From Actinomycetes bacterium (GTDB lineage Bacteria; Actinomycetota; Acidimicrobiia; Acidimicrobiales; Acidimicrobiaceae), in assembly GCA_021823385.1 (NCBI GenBank), contig JAKAOC010000166.1, positions 1 to 5,978 of the forward strand: a stretch of DNA of 5,978 nucleotides, written 5' to 3'. A program made the position numbers and the translations under genes. Positions 5,822-5,978 of this stretch are shown here, one piece after another. Each line of letters begins with the position of its first letter. Within the stretch, counting starts at the first letter, position 1. Below the pieces are notes generated by a model, which saw only the letters and a program-made list of their open reading frames with translations, searched no databases and was not told the DNA's origin.

Positions 5822-5924
5822 TGGCCGCGCGCGCTGCATCTTTGTGGCCACGCGCGAAACATTCCGATGGCCGCGCGCGCTGCAGGTTTGCTGGCCGCGC
5901 GCGCTACAAATTCAGTGGCCGTAG
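5822..5924. repeat. IS21 terminal repeat array, istA-side end
   Basis: Five GGCC-headed motifs begin at 5822, 5845, 5868, 5892 and 5916, a strikingly regular 23-24 bp spacing. Two identical copies of TGGCCGCGCGCGCTGCA are at 5822-5838 and 5868-5884. A divergent copy, TGGCCACGCGCGAAACA, is at 5845-5861. TGGCCGCGCGCGCTACA at 5892-5908 is the exact inverse of the left-end 17-mers at 93-109 and 116-132. The outermost motif is only TGGCCGTAG. Presumed IstA-binding sites. The istA promoter probably lies in or just inside this array, but I cannot pick convincing -35/-10 boxes. Confidence 0.85.
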
Positions 5925-5978
5925 TTGGGGATTATTGCGTGACCGCCGTCACCGACCTGGCCCCATCCGACGCGACCG

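Larger units (their letters stand above)
27..5930 (-). mobile_element. IS21-family insertion sequence, interrupted by a second element
   Basis: The minus strand carries the IS21 pair istA and istB between two arrays of repeated GGCC/CGCG motifs, the usual layout of this family, whose ends hold several transposase-binding repeats. The transposase is intact, while istB is split by an insertion at 331-3349. Without that insertion the IS would be about 2.9 kb, slightly long for the family, partly because of an additional small ORF between istA and istB. The outer ends are not firmly fixed. The left edge is placed at the TG that begins TGTCAACGGCCAC, and the right edge just beyond the last GGCC motif near 5924. 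I found no convincing flanking target duplication, so both edges are approximate. Confidence 0.85.

Noticed and set aside
4329..5924. Long plus-strand open frame of 531 codons opposite istA
   Set aside because: It is an antisense shadow of the well-supported istA, arising from GC-rich codon bias. Its translation is rich in G, R, D and H with no recognisable domain, and it runs into the terminal repeats.

Overview
This window looks like a nested pair of mobile elements from a high-GC bacterium, most likely an actinobacterium. That guess rests on the GC-rich codon use, the GTG/TTG starts and the protein style; no chromosomal marker gene is present to confirm it. Almost the whole window is explained by an IS21-family insertion sequence whose istB gene has been split by a second element of about 3.0 kb.

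Outer element (about 27 to 5930, read on the minus strand): arrays of CG-rich terminal repeats lie at both ends (32-159 and 5822-5924). istA (5726-4194) encodes an intact DDE transposase. It is followed by a translationally coupled 72-aa ORF of unknown function (4197-3979) and then istB, the AAA+ helper ATPase. istB is in two pieces. Its first 211 codons are at 3982-3350 and its last 48 codons plus stop are at 330-184. Placing base 3350 directly next to base 330 restores a continuous, correctly framed 259-aa IstB, so the intervening 331-3349 is a clean insertion of 3,019 bp with no lost codon and no visible target duplication.

Inner element (331-3349, read on the plus strand): three tightly packed, overlapping genes encode a tyrosine recombinase with a full catalytic set (474-1541), a 104-aa Cro/C1-type HTH protein (1541-1855) and a 483-aa protein (about 1852-3303). 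The last has three N-terminal zinc-ribbon-like CxxC pairs fused to a degenerate tyrosine-recombinase fold. It lacks the first catalytic Arg and both His positions but keeps the second Arg and the Tyr. The element ends carry an exact 11-bp terminal inverted repeat (341-351 and 3335-3345) and two further subterminal inverted motifs in matching order. No cargo gene is visible: the element appears to encode only its own mobility. The general plan (several recombinase-type proteins, little else) recalls Tn554-type and recombinase-trio elements, but this composition, one active recombinase, one HTH protein and one zinc-ribbon pseudo-recombinase, is the most notable feature of the window.

How the parts may work together: the active recombinase would cut and join the ends, the zinc-ribbon pseudo-recombinase would act as a DNA-binding or architectural partner, and the HTH protein would control transcription or direction. 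These roles are inference. The insertion inactivates istB of the host IS, although istA and both IS termini remain, so the composite could in principle still be mobilised by IstB supplied from another copy.
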